The notes beneath the pieces are model-generated. The model was not told the origin of the DNA. It saw only the letters and a program-made list of their open reading frames with translations, and did not search any database. From contig NZ_QEIH01000003.1 in the NCBI RefSeq assembly GCF_003260195.1, positions 434,001 to 498,000 on the forward strand: 64,000 nt of DNA, read 5' to 3'. Source of the DNA: Lutibacter citreus. GTDB taxonomy: Bacteria; Bacteroidota; Bacteroidia; Flavobacteriales; Flavobacteriaceae. Both the position numbers and the translations under genes were made by a program. Position 1 is the first letter of the stretch. Every line of letters starts with the position of its first letter. Positions 54,364 through 62,876 of the stretch are shown here, in pieces.

Positions 54364-55560
54364 ATGAAAAATTTTATATTTTTTTCAATTAAAATTATCG
54401 CTGTATTCTTTACGTGCTATAGTAATTTATTCGCCCAATCAAAATTAGAAATCAAATTTCAGCCGGATGAGTCAATTTATGTTTATGAAACCAAAGGTTC
54501 CGGAACTCCAATTGATTTATATAGTGCTGTAATTCAAAATATAGCAATTATTAACCACTCAAATGAGGACGCAATTATCGATGACGTTGCGATTATAGTA
54601 ACGCGAGACGGAAAGGAATTACAGCGATATAAAGTCCAAGACACCATTTTGAAACAATCTGCTAAAAAATTCAAAACCTACCAAGAGAAAGGAATTTTGC
54701 AATATTATGATTTTCAATTCCAAACGAGTAGATATCTAAAAGACATCACTTTCTCCGAAAGCACAACTTTATCAAATGAACAAGCGATTGTAATTACTCA
54801 TCGAACAATGCTTTTTCAAACATTGCCTGATTTGGTTACTGTTGTGGTAAAAGCGCATGACCCTATTGGAAAGTCCATAATAGGAAAAGGTAGTTTGAAG
54901 GTTATCAATCACAAATCAAAGAACGAGTATCACTTTCCACTTAAAGGTACATGGCAAGCCTTGGGCGCACCATCATTAATAAGCCATCACAGATGGGGGA
55001 GTATCCAAGAGTTTGCACTTGATCTCGTAAAGATTGGCAGCGATGGTACCACTCACATAGGCGACGGGGAGAAACTCAACGATTACTATGCTTATGGAGA
55101 ACCTGTCTACTCAATTGGTGATGGTAAAGTAATCTCTACTTCTTCTGAAGCCACCGAGTCAAACAAGAATCTGAAACAAGCGAATGAAACTAGTGACGAA
55201 TATTCGGAAAGGTCAGTTGCAGATCAAGGAAAGCTTTTAGCAAAAGGATTCTCATATGTAATGGGTAATCATGTCATTATCCAACATGACAATGGCGAAT
55301 ATTCTTATTATCTACATTTAAAACAAGGAAGCTTAACGGTTAAACCTAGTGATATCATAAAAAGAGGTCAGCACATTGCCAGCTTAGGGCATACTGGGAA
55401 TAGTACAGAACCACATTTGCATTTTCATGTTACGGATGGGCCAGATATGGCTTACTCCAGAAGCATTCCAGTTTCTTTTAAGAATATTTCCATCTATCCA
55501 GACGATAGTCCCAATATTCGTCACATACATTATGGACAGTTAATAATAACCAAAGATTAA
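54364..55560 (+). CDS. Exported M23-family peptidase
   Basis: 398 residues with a signal peptide (to FAQ, about 26), a beta-rich domain of about 160 residues that recalls an Ig-like fold, and a C-terminal LytM/M23 domain. Zinc ligands: His and Asp in SHHRWGSIQEFALD, and the HLHFH motif in GHTGNSTEPHLHFHVTDG; the GNHVIIQHDNGEYSYYLHL stretch is typical of M23. It is intact, so it should be an active metallopeptidase on cell wall or Gly-containing peptides. It lies in the ABC-M1 cluster, behind a hairpin that may reduce read-through. Confidence 0.88.
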   Translation: MKNFIFFSIKIIAVFFTCYSNLFAQSKLEIKFQPDESIYVYETKGSGTPIDLYSAVIQNIAIINHSNEDAIIDDVAIIVTRDGKELQRYKVQDTILKQSAKKFKTYQEKGILQYYDFQFQTSRYLKDITFSESTTLSNEQAIVITHRTMLFQTLPDLVTVVVKAHDPIGKSIIGKGSLKVINHKSKNEYHFPLKGTWQALGAPSLISHHRWGSIQEFALDLVKIGSDGTTHIGDGEKLNDYYAYGEPVYSIGDGKVISTSSEATESNKNLKQANETSDEYSERSVADQGKLLAKGFSYVMGNHVIIQHDNGEYSYYLHLKQGSLTVKPSDIIKRGQHIASLGHTGNSTEPHLHFHVTDGPDMAYSRSIPVSFKNISIYPDDSPNIRHIHYGQLIITKD

Positions 55561-55591
55561 AATAAATGTTGGTAACAATAGATAAATAAAC

Positions 55592-57343
55592 ATGAAAAAA
55601 GCAAACATTAAAAAAGTAAACATTGCGAGTCTGGTCTTATTAATTTTTCTTAATATCTCTTATGCTTTTTCCCAAACGGGAAACAGCAATATAGAAAGCA
55701 AAATAGAATACTTTCAACAGAGAAACGAGGCAATAAGTTTAGTCAATAATGAACAATGGCAAGAGGCGATTCCAATTTTAGAGAACCTAACAGGACTCTA
55801 TCAAAGCGATTCAGATTTGTTTTATGTACTAGGACTTTCCTATTATCAAGATGAGCAGTATCAAAACGCCATTACGGCACTAAAGAAAACTCTTGACCTT
55901 GGCGGAACTATCTTAACAGGAATTCCGACAGGTTCAGCGCCTTCAAATGATATTATGATAAAAATTGCCGAAGCTTATGCTGAAGATGGAGATAAAGATA
56001 ACGCTTTGTTATGGCTGCGAAAAGGTTTTGCAGCACGTTATGACGAAAAACCCTTCATAAAAGGCAGTTCTGCTTTTAAAAGCTTCAATGAAGATGAAGA
56101 TTTTCTAGCGCTATTTGGGAATGATACTCAAAAAGATATAACAAGAGAAGAAGCTTGGTCTAGAGATATTACATATTTAGAGAAACGAATTAATGAGTTA
56201 CGGTATAGCTCTAAAGCTATTTCAAAAACAGATTTATCAAAAGAAATTATAGATATAAAAACAAATATAGCGTCATTATCCGATGAACAAATAATTTTCA
56301 AAATAATTAAACTATTCGGAGCTTTAGGAAGTGGCCATAATTTTATTTTACCTACATCTCCAAGTAAAGGTGCTTTAAAAAAACTACCCGTTCAGTTTTA
56401 TCAGTTTAATGATGGGTTATTTATTGTTGATGCTGAGGAAGGTTTCGAACAATGGATTGGCTTTAAAGTAGATTTGATTGAAAATACACCTGTTGAAGTG
56501 GCACTTCAAAAAACAAATGCTGTAAATGCAAGGGATAATGATATGCAAATACTTTGGTTAGGGCCTTATTATTTGGGATTACCCGATGTATTAGAAGGTT
56601 TAGGAATTATTAAGAACGCGAATCAAGTAACAATAACCATAAGTGATAAAGAAGGAAAATCTAAAAAAGTAACCATGAATCCGATTTCTTGGAAGTTTAC
56701 GGGTATGCCAATATTACCAAAGCTAAAAACAGAAAATCAACCTTTATTTTTATCAAAAAAAGAAGATAATTATTGGGCAAAAACATTGCCTAAGTATAAT
56801 GCAATGTATATACAATTTAACGTAGTCCAACAAAAAGAAGGACTGACTTTGTTGGATTTTAATTTGAAACTTCGAGAAAACATAAAGCAAAGCAATTCTC
56901 AAAATTTAATTTTGGACATGCGGTTTAATAGCGGTGGAGATGGTTCTATATTTCCTCCCATGCTAAAAACATTAATCGAATTTGAAATTCTAAATCCGAA
57001 AGGAAAAATTTTCGTTTTGGTCAGTAGAGAAACATTTTCTGCGGCTCAAAATTTATTGACTGAAATAACAAAGTTCACAAATGCAATTTTAATGGGTGAG
57101 CCTAGTGGATCAAGACCAAGTTTTATTGGAGAAGCAGGATGGTTCAAATTACCATATTCAGGTTTAATGGGAATTGTAGCTTCACAATATCATCAAACTT
57201 ATAAAGCAGAAGACCATCGTAACTGGATCGCTCCTCATATTCCAATTAGTTTATCATCGATAGATTATTTCACTGGAAATGACAAGGTTTTGAATGTTAT
57301 AATGGAAGTTATAAAAGCTTCTGAAATAAAAAATAAAGACTAG
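55592..57343 (+). CDS. Exported TPR protein with S41-type peptidase domain
   Basis: 583 residues with a signal peptide (to FSQ, about 28), tetratricopeptide repeats (about 45-170: AIPILENLTGLYQSDSDLFYVLGLSYYQDEQYQNAITALKKTL) and a C-terminal clan SK (S41/tail-specific protease-like) domain. The domain has LILDMRFNSGGDGS and VLVSRETFSAAQNLLTEI with the probable nucleophile Ser; a matching Lys is not obvious, so activity is uncertain. It is 31 bases behind the M23 gene and is the last gene of the cluster, closed by a strong hairpin. It probably handles periplasmic peptides together with M1 and M23. Confidence 0.75.
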   Translation: MKKANIKKVNIASLVLLIFLNISYAFSQTGNSNIESKIEYFQQRNEAISLVNNEQWQEAIPILENLTGLYQSDSDLFYVLGLSYYQDEQYQNAITALKKTLDLGGTILTGIPTGSAPSNDIMIKIAEAYAEDGDKDNALLWLRKGFAARYDEKPFIKGSSAFKSFNEDEDFLALFGNDTQKDITREEAWSRDITYLEKRINELRYSSKAISKTDLSKEIIDIKTNIASLSDEQIIFKIIKLFGALGSGHNFILPTSPSKGALKKLPVQFYQFNDGLFIVDAEEGFEQWIGFKVDLIENTPVEVALQKTNAVNARDNDMQILWLGPYYLGLPDVLEGLGIIKNANQVTITISDKEGKSKKVTMNPISWKFTGMPILPKLKTENQPLFLSKKEDNYWAKTLPKYNAMYIQFNVVQQKEGLTLLDFNLKLRENIKQSNSQNLILDMRFNSGGDGSIFPPMLKTLIEFEILNPKGKIFVLVSRETFSAAQNLLTEITKFTNAILMGEPSGSRPSFIGEAGWFKLPYSGLMGIVASQYHQTYKAEDHRNWIAPHIPISLSSIDYFTGNDKVLNVIMEVIKASEIKNKD

Positions 57344-57352
57344 GCATAGCAC

Positions 57353-57385
57353 TAAATAAACACAATTAAAACAGGTGTTTATTTA
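57353..57385 (+). terminator. Terminator closing the ABC-peptidase cluster
   Basis: TAAATAAACAC (57353-57363) and GTGTTTATTTA (57375-57385) form a perfect 11-bp stem with an 11-base loop. The sequence AACAGGTGTTTATT is shared with the hairpin at 54272-54321. Confidence 0.75.
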
Positions 57386-57400
57386 AACCGTTAGAATTTA

Positions 57401-57440
57401 GATGTTTAACTTGGCCTCATGAAATTTTGGTTAAAACAGG
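57401..57440. repeat. Dispersed repeat family 2, partial copy
   Basis: GATGTTTAACTTGGCCTCAT then GAAATTTTGGTTAAAACAGG. It matches the start of the copies at 41782 and 58417. Confidence 0.55.
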
Positions 57441-57448
57441 AGTTTTAA

Positions 57449-57580
57449 TATTTGATTAATACATCAATTATTAAAATCTGCCAGTTGATGCGGTTGGAAA
57501 AATTGCCTAAATTTATTGTTATAGACCCCTATGGAACGCGATCTGATGAAAACTTTACAGATAATTTAATAAGTGTATAA
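57449..57580 (+). pseudogene. Remnant of a thioredoxin-like protein C-terminus
   Basis: A frame open from after the TAA at 57446 to the TAA at 57578-57580. From the ATG at 57488 it encodes MRLEKLPKFIVIDPYGTRSD then ENFTDNLISV. LPKFIVIDPYG looks like the cis-Pro strand region of TlpA/thioredoxin-like proteins. The body of the gene is missing, and repeat family 2 lies directly before it. Confidence 0.4.
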
Positions 57581-57623
57581 TGTTCATTTATAGTTAAATA
57601 AATGATAAAAAAACTCAAATAAT

Positions 57624-58355
57624 ATGACAACATTAGTAGTAGGTGCAAGTGGTGCAACAGGAATGAAATTAGTTGAACAACTTCTTATTAGAGAACAAAA
57701 CGTAAAAATAGTTGTAAGATCTGCTGAAAAGTTACCTGAATCATGGAAAAATAATGAACGGTTACATATTATGACTGCAAGTATTTTAGATCTTAGTGAC
57801 TTAGAGATGACCAAATATGTTCATGGTTGCAACGCAGTTGTTTCATGTCTTGGACATAATATGAATTGGAATGGAATTTATGGACAACCCAGAAAACTTG
57901 TTACAGATACAGCACGTAGACTATGCAGCGCGATTAAAGAAAATGCTCCAGAGCATCCTGTAAAGTATGTCTTAATGAATACTACTGGGAATCGTAACCG
58001 AGATTTAAAGGAACCTATTTCATTTGGCCAAAAGTGCGTTATTGGGCTTATAAGGTTACTTTTACCACCTCAAGTTGATAATGAAAATGCGGCAGATTAT
58101 TTACGAACCGAAATCGGACAAGATAACCATTGTATTGAGTGGGTTGCTGTGCGACCAGACGGTTTAATTAATGAAGATGAAGTAACCGATTATATAATTT
58201 ACCCTTCTCCAATTAGAAGTGCTATTTTTGACGCTGGTAAAACTAGTCGTATAAATGTTGGTCATTTTATGACAAATCTAATTTGTGATGGTGATTTATG
58301 GAATAAATGGAAAGGGCAAATGCCAGTAATTTATAATCAATCTACTAAGAATTAG
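57624..58355 (+). CDS. NAD(P)-binding atypical SDR-type oxidoreductase
   Basis: 243 residues with an N-terminal Rossmann motif GASGATGMKLVEQLL (7-21), a second strand VVRSAEKLP that contacts the cofactor phosphate, CNAVVSCLGHN at the end of strand 4 and a C-terminal VAVRPDGLIN region, as in NmrA-like / NAD(P)H-binding epimerase proteins. A catalytic YxxxK is not seen, so the role may be a reductase of the quinone/flavin type or a redox sensor. Single gene between repeat-bearing spacers. Confidence 0.75.
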   Translation: MTTLVVGASGATGMKLVEQLLIREQNVKIVVRSAEKLPESWKNNERLHIMTASILDLSDLEMTKYVHGCNAVVSCLGHNMNWNGIYGQPRKLVTDTARRLCSAIKENAPEHPVKYVLMNTTGNRNRDLKEPISFGQKCVIGLIRLLLPPQVDNENAADYLRTEIGQDNHCIEWVAVRPDGLINEDEVTDYIIYPSPIRSAIFDAGKTSRINVGHFMTNLICDGDLWNKWKGQMPVIYNQSTKN

Positions 58356-58416
58356 TAATTTTTCAGTTTGCATATTACAAATTTTGCTTTCTTCAATACA
58401 TTTCTGTTTTAAAATT

Positions 58417-58492
58417 ATCGATGTTAAACTTGACCTCATAAAATTTTGGTAAAACAATAGGTGAGTGGAGCGTACATATTTTAGGGGTTTAG
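58417..58492. repeat. Dispersed repeat family 2, long copy
   Basis: ATCGATGTTAAACTTGACC, AAAATTTTGGTAAAACAATAGG and CGTACATATTTTAGGGGTTTAG. It matches 41782-41862 block for block at roughly 85 percent by eye. Confidence 0.65.
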
Positions 58493-59158
58493 AAGCATTC
58501 TTGCCAACGGCATCAACCCGCTCAAAATTGCAAAGATTCTCAATCTTTTCAATTTGTGCCGCCTAAAATATAGCGAATGAGCAGTTAATTGTTTCCGAAA
58601 TTATATGCAGTCTTGATTTTTTTGTTTCTTTTTTTATCAAGAAAAAAAGAATTAATAAAAACTTTATAAGTTCAAATCTTGAATTTCTATTTTACATAAT
58701 ATTAAATAGTTGCAATCAGAAAAAGATTAAATAATAATTAGAGAATATAGTAAGTGCTTAGAATTTTATTTTTACTCACTTATTTAATTATTTGCAGAAA
58801 CTTCAAATGTGTTCGTGAATCTCCTAAAAAGTCGATTTCATAAAATTTAAGCTCTTGTGGCAATCCATGAGAATCGTCTAAAATTTTTTATTACGTACAT
58901 TTTATCGAAGACGCGATTTTTAATAAGTGTAAAAAGGTTAGCTTTTATTTTGGCGTTGGCAAGCGATGGATAATTGTGTGTAAAATAAATTGCCAGAGCA
59001 ATTTGATTTTATAAAACAATCGAGCGCTTGGTAGCGGCTATTTTACATAACGGCTAATTATAGATACATAATGTTTTAAAAAACTCTGCGAAGCAAACCG
59101 ATTATTAGTTTAATGACCCAAGTTCCAATTATTCTTATGAAAACAAATGCTTCTGGGA
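58493..59158. other. Non-coding stretch rich in decayed repeat pieces
   Basis: No gene is visible. Pieces: TCTTGAT/ATCAAGA hairpin around a T-rich loop (58611-58642); TATTTTACATAAT arms at 58688-58700 and 59039-59050; CGTGAATCTCCT at about 58812 (inverted against copy D of family 1); TTTTATTTTGGCGTTGGC at about 58943-58960 as in the 41.8-kb copy of family 2; TTGTGTGTAAAATA at 58974-58987. It looks like several overlapping, degenerate insertions. Confidence 0.55.
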
Positions 59159-59254
59159 TATTTTACATAATACTACATTATAGCTATCAAATGGACTTCT
59201 CTCTTAAATAACCAAATGATAACATTTGTACTATAATTTATATTATGTTAAATA
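59159..59254. repeat. 96-bp imperfect palindrome, attC-like
   Basis: Arms TATTTTACATAATA (59159-59172) and TATTATGTTAAATA (59241-59254) match with one mismatch. Inner arms ATTATAG/CTATAAT and CAAATG/CATTTG continue the pairing with small asymmetric bulges. The right arm contains GTTAAAT, which fits the integron core GTTRRRY; the left has ATTTTAC, one base off RYYYAAC. Confidence 0.6.
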
Positions 59255-59272
59255 GAATATTTTACTTCAGCC

Positions 59273-59872
59273 CTAACTCTTTTTTAGAACCAATGTAGTC
59301 ATACATCTTTTATTTTGTACAATAGTAGTTTTAACGTCCTCTAGCAAAGTAAAATTAAATTTATTCTGAATATACTCTAAAATTTCAGTAGTTAATAAAA
59401 ACCTTGTTGAGCCATCTGGTAATTTATAATTCCCATTGTTTAAATATTCCACTTGGTTTTCCATACCAAAATTAGAAGCCATTCTAATAAATAAACTTCC
59501 TTCAGGTTTTAATATTCTGAGTAATTCTTCAAACATTTCTAAAAAACGGCTTAAATCTTTTGCAAAATGTAAAACTGCATTGCATATAACATGATTGAAA
59601 TAATTAGTTTCAAAAGGAATATTTTCTACAACTGCTTGTTTAAAATGATTTTTTTGATTTGAGTACGTATTTTTACAATATTCTATATTATCCAATTTTT
59701 GATCAATTCCATAAATTGTAAATCCTGAATTGTAAAACCATTTTAAATTTCTACCATTTCCACAACCTGCATCTACTATTTTAGTTTTTGCTTGGTAACG
59801 ATTTTTTAAAATCTGATCTAATAAATAAATATCAATTCCTTCAATAGAATCTTTTAATAACTGTACAGGCAT
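59273..59872 (-). CDS. Class I SAM-dependent methyltransferase
   Basis: 199 residues with methyltransferase motif I VDAGCGNGRNLKWF (33-46), motif II acidic residue in IYGIDQKLDN, motif III VENIPFETNYFNHVICNAVLHF and motif post-I LRILKPEGSLFIRMAS. It belongs to the UbiE/Methyltransf_11-like group; the GSTRFLLTTEIL region resembles tellurite/thiopurine-type relatives, but the substrate cannot be given. Single gene, divergent from the efflux gene. Confidence 0.85.
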   Translation of the reverse strand: MPVQLLKDSIEGIDIYLLDQILKNRYQAKTKIVDAGCGNGRNLKWFYNSGFTIYGIDQKLDNIEYCKNTYSNQKNHFKQAVVENIPFETNYFNHVICNAVLHFAKDLSRFLEMFEELLRILKPEGSLFIRMASNFGMENQVEYLNNGNYKLPDGSTRFLLTTEILEYIQNKFNFTLLEDVKTTIVQNKRCMTTLVLKKS

Positions 59873-59940
59873 AAATTAATTTTGTTGTTGCAAATTACAA
59901 ATTCTAATAGTACAATTACTTTTTATTATAATAAAACTGC

Positions 59941-59969
59941 TTGGCAATGGTTAAGTTCATGTAGATTTG
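59941..59969 (+). promoter_or_regulatory. Complete Bacteroidetes-type promoter, leaderless
   Basis: TTGG at 59941-59944 as -33 element and TAGATTTG at 59962-59969 as -7 element, 18 bases between TTG and TA. Transcription should begin at about 59974-59976, the ATG of the efflux gene itself. Confidence 0.6.
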
Positions 59970-59973
59970 CGCA

Positions 59974-61182
59974 ATGCAAAAAAAGAAAATCTCTCAATTT
60001 GAATTTATAGCCTTAATGGCATCTTTAATGTCGGTTGTAGCACTTGCAATTGATGCTTTACTCCCAGCTTTAGATGTTATTGGACACTCTATAGGGACTG
60101 AATCTGATAGTGAGAATCAACTTTTAATTATTATGATATTTTTAGGTTTGGGAATTGGTCCTTTATTATTTGGTCCTATTTCAGACTCAGTAGGCAGAAA
60201 ACCAATAGTTTACGTGGGTTTTGTGATCTTTATAATTGCTAGTTTTATTTGTTTAAATGCCTCATCTATTGAAGTTATGGTAATAGGTAGAATTCTTCAA
60301 GGAATTGGGCTTTCTGCAGCAAGAACAATAAGTATTGCAATTGTTAGAGATACTTTTAGTGGAGATTACATGGCAAGAATCATGTCTTTTATTACAGTTA
60401 TGTTTTTATTAGTACCAACCTTCGCTCCTGCTTTAGGTAAATTGGCGCTTGACATTTATAATTGGGAAGCCATCTTTTATTTTCAGCTAGTTTTTGTAAT
60501 TGTAATTTCTGTTTGGTTTTGGTTGCGACAACCAGAGACTTTACATCCTGAATATAGAATAAAATTCTCAAAAACATTAATTTTAGATGGTACAAAAGAA
60601 TTGTTTAAATACAAACAAACCATTGGTTATACTATTATTTCAGGTTTTATAACAGGTTCTTTTATGGTGTATTTAAGTACAGCTCAACAAATATTTCAAC
60701 ATCAATATAAATTAGTTGATGAATTTCCATATCTATTTTCTGGATTGGCTATTGCAATGGCAGCCTCTAGCCTTTCTAATGGATCTATAGTTGTTAAATT
60801 TGGGATGAAAAAAATTGCAACTATAGCATTGTATATGTTTTTTACAGTTTCTTTACTTTATATAGTACTGTTTTATAATAGTAAAAACCCTAGTATTGAA
60901 ATTCTTTTAGCATTTTTTGCGCTTCAATTCTTTTCAATTGGATTTCTATTTGGAAATTTAAGAGCATTAGCAATGCAGCCAATTGCTCATATTGCTGGTA
61001 TTGGCGCAGCAGTAACTGGTTTTATTTCTACAATTATGGCAGTACCTATAAGTGCTATTATTGGGCGAAATATTAACGGTACAGCTCTACCTCTATTTGT
61101 AGGTTTTTTAGTTTGTAGTAGCTTGGCTATTATTGTTTTAAAAATAATAAACAGCTACCTTAAGAAAAATAATTTAAGCTAA
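59974..61182 (+). CDS. Bcr/CflA-type MFS multidrug efflux transporter
   Basis: 402 residues, 12 membrane helices, drug-proton antiporter. Motif A GPISDSVGRKPIVYVG in the loop between helices 2 and 3; SVVALAIDALLPALDVIG in helix 1, like the DMYLPALP region of Bcr; helix 4 GRILQGIGLSAARTISIAIVRD; helix 5 PTFAPALGKLA. Typical of exporters of bicyclomycin, sulfonamides or other small compounds. The ATG at 59974 is needed to keep helix 1, although it lies at the expected transcription start (leaderless message). Confidence 0.88.
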   Translation: MQKKKISQFEFIALMASLMSVVALAIDALLPALDVIGHSIGTESDSENQLLIIMIFLGLGIGPLLFGPISDSVGRKPIVYVGFVIFIIASFICLNASSIEVMVIGRILQGIGLSAARTISIAIVRDTFSGDYMARIMSFITVMFLLVPTFAPALGKLALDIYNWEAIFYFQLVFVIVISVWFWLRQPETLHPEYRIKFSKTLILDGTKELFKYKQTIGYTIISGFITGSFMVYLSTAQQIFQHQYKLVDEFPYLFSGLAIAMAASSLSNGSIVVKFGMKKIATIALYMFFTVSLLYIVLFYNSKNPSIEILLAFFALQFFSIGFLFGNLRALAMQPIAHIAGIGAAVTGFISTIMAVPISAIIGRNINGTALPLFVGFLVCSSLAIIVLKIINSYLKKNNLS

Positions 61183-61220
61183 TTATCTTTAATTTAAAGG
61201 AGGTTTTATTGTTAAAATTA

Positions 61221-61610
61221 TTAATAAGGAACAATAAGATAAGCCTTGTTTAATAAGAAAAAACCTATTATAAAAAGTGCCACTAATATATATGGTGTCA
61301 TTTTAACATTAAGGGCATTCAATGTTTTTAAAGAAGTTCTTGGAAAAGAAAAACGGACAATTCCTTCTAATAAAAAAGCCCAACCAATAAGTGTAATAAT
61401 TAGTTTCCAATTAGCTTCCCATATATTATGAATTAAAATATTAAGTAAGCCTATTATAATTGCTAATAAAGATGTTAAAACCAAATGTTTTTCATCTTCA
61501 ACAAAAGTTAATAGCTGTGCCATTCTTTTGGGTCTTACAATAAGTAAACTACAGAAAATTACAATATACCATCCCCAAAATTGTGCTAAAAAAACAGATA
61601 TATCAGTCAT
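61221..61610 (-). CDS. Small integral membrane protein, four helices
   Basis: 129 residues with four hydrophobic helices (about 5-25, 45-62, 68-85, 103-122) and the pattern WGWYIVIFCSLLIVRPKRM...EDEKHLVLTSLLAIIIGLLNILIHNIWEANWKLIITLIGWAFLLEGIVRFSFP. It looks like a common bacterial integral membrane family of unknown function. It ends about 40 bases from the stop of the convergent efflux gene. Confidence 0.65.
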   Translation of the reverse strand: MTDISVFLAQFWGWYIVIFCSLLIVRPKRMAQLLTFVEDEKHLVLTSLLAIIIGLLNILIHNIWEANWKLIITLIGWAFLLEGIVRFSFPRTSLKTLNALNVKMTPYILVALFIIGFFLLNKAYLIVPY

Positions 61611-61693
61611 AATTATATTTTTGAAATCCTATACTAAGATACGTAATTATTAACTTACTTCAAATTTATAAAACTGAATAAAACGGTTGTTTT

Positions 61694-62008
61694 TTAAACA
61701 CTTTCTGAATCAAAAATTAAAACTTTTCCCCATAATTTAGAGGCTTCAGCAATAAATAATTTATGAGCTGGTTCTATTTGATATTTATCGTGTTCTTCAA
61801 TATTTTCAAAAGTTACTTTTAAACAATATGTATAACTACTATCAACAACAGGTCTGTTGGTTTTAGCAGGTACTCCAAAATGTTTGTTTTTGGCATAAAC
61901 TGAAGTCTCTAAAAATTTATTTATTGCTTTTTCAAATTCTAGTTTATCAGTTGCATCTGTTGGGTTTTTTAACCAAAAGAAAACCATATGTATAAATTTT
62001 TCGTCCAT
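61694..62008 (-). CDS. Dabb-domain (stress-responsive alpha/beta barrel) protein
   Basis: 104 residues, dimeric alpha/beta-barrel ferredoxin-like fold. Seen: the N-terminal HMVFFWLKNPTDATDKLEFEKAINKFLE strand-helix and the C-terminal TFENIEEHDKYQIEPAHKLFIAE, both marks of the Dabb family (His near residue 7 and the HxxY...PxH pattern). Members bind small hydrophobic or phenolic compounds; the precise role is unknown. Separate transcription unit. Confidence 0.82.
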   Translation of the reverse strand: MDEKFIHMVFFWLKNPTDATDKLEFEKAINKFLETSVYAKNKHFGVPAKTNRPVVDSSYTYCLKVTFENIEEHDKYQIEPAHKLFIAEASKLWGKVLIFDSESV

Positions 62009-62221
62009 AGTAATATGTTAATTTTTTATTTGTTAAATATTTCTGTAAAAATAGGGATTAGAAAATAAATCAACTCTTCTTTAATAAAAATGTTACTACA
62101 ATAAAATACTTAAATTTTTAAATGACATAAACAATTACAACGTATTTAATTACAGTTTTTTACACGTTTTAAAATAACATATTTACTCTTGTTGAAAATA
62201 AAAAAATAGTTACTTTATTTT

Positions 62222-62866
62222 TTAGAACAATCCAAATTGCCCGTTATCTTTTTCGGTGCTTTTTGCAATTAATTTACACGTATATGGGTATGCAAAATCC
62301 TTGTAATCTGTACCGTTTAGCCAGTTTAATTCGTCTTCTTCTTTTAATATTACGGGCATACGTTTTTTTGTATTGTGTATGGTACTCATTAATTCATTTG
62401 CCTGTGTAGTTACTATTGAATATGTATTTGTAGTATTGCCTTTAAAATCTACCCATTGGGAATAAATTCCAGCAAAAGCAAACAATTTTTCATTTGGAAG
62501 TGTAATTAAATACTTCTCTTTTTTATATCCAGATTTGTTTTTCCATTGCCATTCGTAAAAACCATCAGCAATAATTAAACAACGGTTTTTAACCACATTT
62601 TTAAAAGAAGCTTTTTCTGATAATGTTTCAATTCTGGCATTTAATGTGTACTGTTTAATTTCTTCACTTTTAGACCATTGAGGTATTAATCCCCAATTAA
62701 AAAATTTTATTTCAGAAGGGTTTTCTTTTGTAATAACAGGTGTTTTGGGATAATTAAATGCCTTACAAAACTCAATAGGTTCATAATCATTTAACGCATC
62801 AATTTCTGTATTGAATCGCTCTGCAATTTCTTCTCTTTTTTTAATTAAACGAGTTTGGTAACACAT
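62222..62866 (-). CDS. SRAP-family abasic-site DNA-protein crosslink protein (YedK/HMCES)
   Basis: 214 residues with all conserved residues of the family: Cys2 (forms the thiazolidine bond with abasic sites in single-stranded DNA), Asn76 in LNARIE, Glu105 in DGFYEW and His164 in IHNTKKRMPVIL. It shields abasic sites at stalled forks. It lies 10 bases behind the XRE regulator gene, which it follows in one operon, and opposite a DnaE-type polymerase gene. This points to a DNA-damage or mutagenesis module. Confidence 0.92.
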   Translation of the reverse strand: MCYQTRLIKKREEIAERFNTEIDALNDYEPIEFCKAFNYPKTPVITKENPSEIKFFNWGLIPQWSKSEEIKQYTLNARIETLSEKASFKNVVKNRCLIIADGFYEWQWKNKSGYKKEKYLITLPNEKLFAFAGIYSQWVDFKGNTTNTYSIVTTQANELMSTIHNTKKRMPVILKEEDELNWLNGTDYKDFAYPYTCKLIAKSTEKDNGQFGLF

Positions 62867-62876
62867 AAGCTATAAT

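Noticed and set aside
58493-59158. Possible insertion sequence in the 917-bp non-coding region
   Set aside because: No transposase-like frame and no matching terminal inverted repeats with target duplication; only repeat fragments are seen.
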